A DNA stretch of 64,000 nt, from positions 186,001 through 250,000 of the forward strand of contig NZ_JNFG01000202.1 of NCBI RefSeq assembly GCF_000729995.1, given 5' to 3'. Both the position numbers and the translations under genes were made by a program. The stretch comes from Caballeronia sordidicola. Its GTDB lineage: Bacteria > Pseudomonadota > Gammaproteobacteria > Burkholderiales > Burkholderiaceae. This document shows, piece by piece, positions 63,719 to 64,000 of the stretch (position 1 is the stretch's first letter; each line of letters opens with the position of its first letter). The notes under the pieces were generated by a model. The model searched no databases. It saw nothing but the letters and a program-made list of their open reading frames with translations, and was not told the DNA's origin.

Positions 63719-64000
63719 TCAAAGAATCGGTGAAAACAAGCGCGCGACATGCATCGACATGCGGCGCCAAGCGGGTGCACCGAGATAATCGTCGCGGCTG
63801 ATTTCCCACGATTGCGCGAAGTCGTCGAGCAGCATTTTTTCGACTTCGCTTGCAAAGTGCCGGTCCACGGTCAGGACCATGATTTCGAAGTTGAGGCGAA
63901 ACGAGCGGTTGTCGAGATTTGCGCTGCCAATGGCGGCGGACATGTCGTCCACCAGCACCACTTTCTGATGCAGGAAGCCCGGGCGGTATCGAAAGATCTT
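63719..64000 (-). CDS. Cardiolipin synthase, C-terminal part (truncated by window)
   Basis: 93 codons are inside the window; the frame continues beyond 64000. The second HKD motif is complete: HQKVVLVDDMSAAIGSANLD, followed by NRSFRLNFEIMVLTVDRHFA, typical of phospholipase D-type cardiolipin synthases (ClsA/ClsB). It joins two phosphatidylglycerols to cardiolipin at the inner membrane. The N-terminus and subtype are outside the window. Confidence 0.85.
   Translation of the reverse strand, partial: KIFRYRPGFLHQKVVLVDDMSAAIGSANLDNRSFRLNFEIMVLTVDRHFASEVEKMLLDDFAQSWEISRDDYLGAPAWRRMSMHVARLFSPIL

Overview
The window is chromosomal DNA of a high-GC betaproteobacterium, most likely Burkholderia sensu lato (Paraburkholderia/Caballeronia-like). 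The evidence is the gene order cysS-alkA-accA-tilS-lysC-tRNA-Ser, the lplT-alr-radA block, the tsaB-rimI-UDG operon, the glyoxylate-shunt pair aceB/aceA, and small lineage-typical proteins. I see no IS element, prophage, CRISPR array or rRNA. About 63 protein genes are supported, two of them cut by the window ends, plus four tRNAs and one clear gene remnant.

Layout. 1-653: edge of an unfamiliar gene on lower-GC DNA. 1026-9156: housekeeping block with ElaB/YqjD-like protein, an LplT paralog, suhB, trmJ, cysE, lpxH-ppiB, ppiA and a TPR lipid-envelope-type secreted protein. 9657-16861: cysS, alkA, accA, tilS, lysC, tRNA-Ser(GCU). 16923-22314: the most accessory-looking part, with an orphan HigA-type regulator right after the tRNA, a divergent XRE regulator/SnoaL-like pair with a perfect operator-like palindrome between them, an extra SSB-like protein, a winged-helix protein, an integral membrane protein and two tandem small secreted YXWGXW-type proteins. 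22410-29935: fabI, the yejABEF peptide importer and an NlpC/P60 hydrolase. 30569-35249: an overlapping three-gene molybdenum hydroxylase operon (Mo subunit, 2Fe-2S subunit, triheme lipoprotein cytochrome c). 35298-38618: patatin-like lipoprotein, gltX, tRNA-Ala, tRNA-Glu, tRNA-Asp. 38881-46308: GNAT, AraC regulator, GGCT, aceB, HAD, LysR, UspA and aceA. 46689-54901: RhlE-type helicase, acyl-CoA-binding protein, tsaB-rimI-udg-DUF1853, thiM-thiE-thiD. 55036-64000: second LplT, alr, radA, DUF2866-like protein, ABC-F ATPase, glutathione peroxidase, a dehydratase remnant, a DapA-family aldolase and the end of a cardiolipin synthase.

How genes work together. aceB and aceA make the glyoxylate bypass but lie in separate units, and aceA carries an unusual AT-rich upstream region with phased repeats. 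The Mo hydroxylase operon would pass electrons from an exported Mo enzyme through 2Fe-2S to a membrane-anchored cytochrome c, i.e. a periplasmic respiratory aldehyde or heterocycle oxidase without a FAD subunit. yejABEF recovers peptides. thiM, thiE and thiD salvage the thiazole and pyrimidine parts of thiamin. tsaB/rimI/udg/DUF1853 overlap by start-stop codons and are translationally coupled. No single dramatic unknown system is evident; the best leads are the XRE/SnoaL operator pair, the aceA upstream repeats, the orphan HigA next to tRNA-Ser, the duplicated LplT, and the unidentified gene at the left edge.
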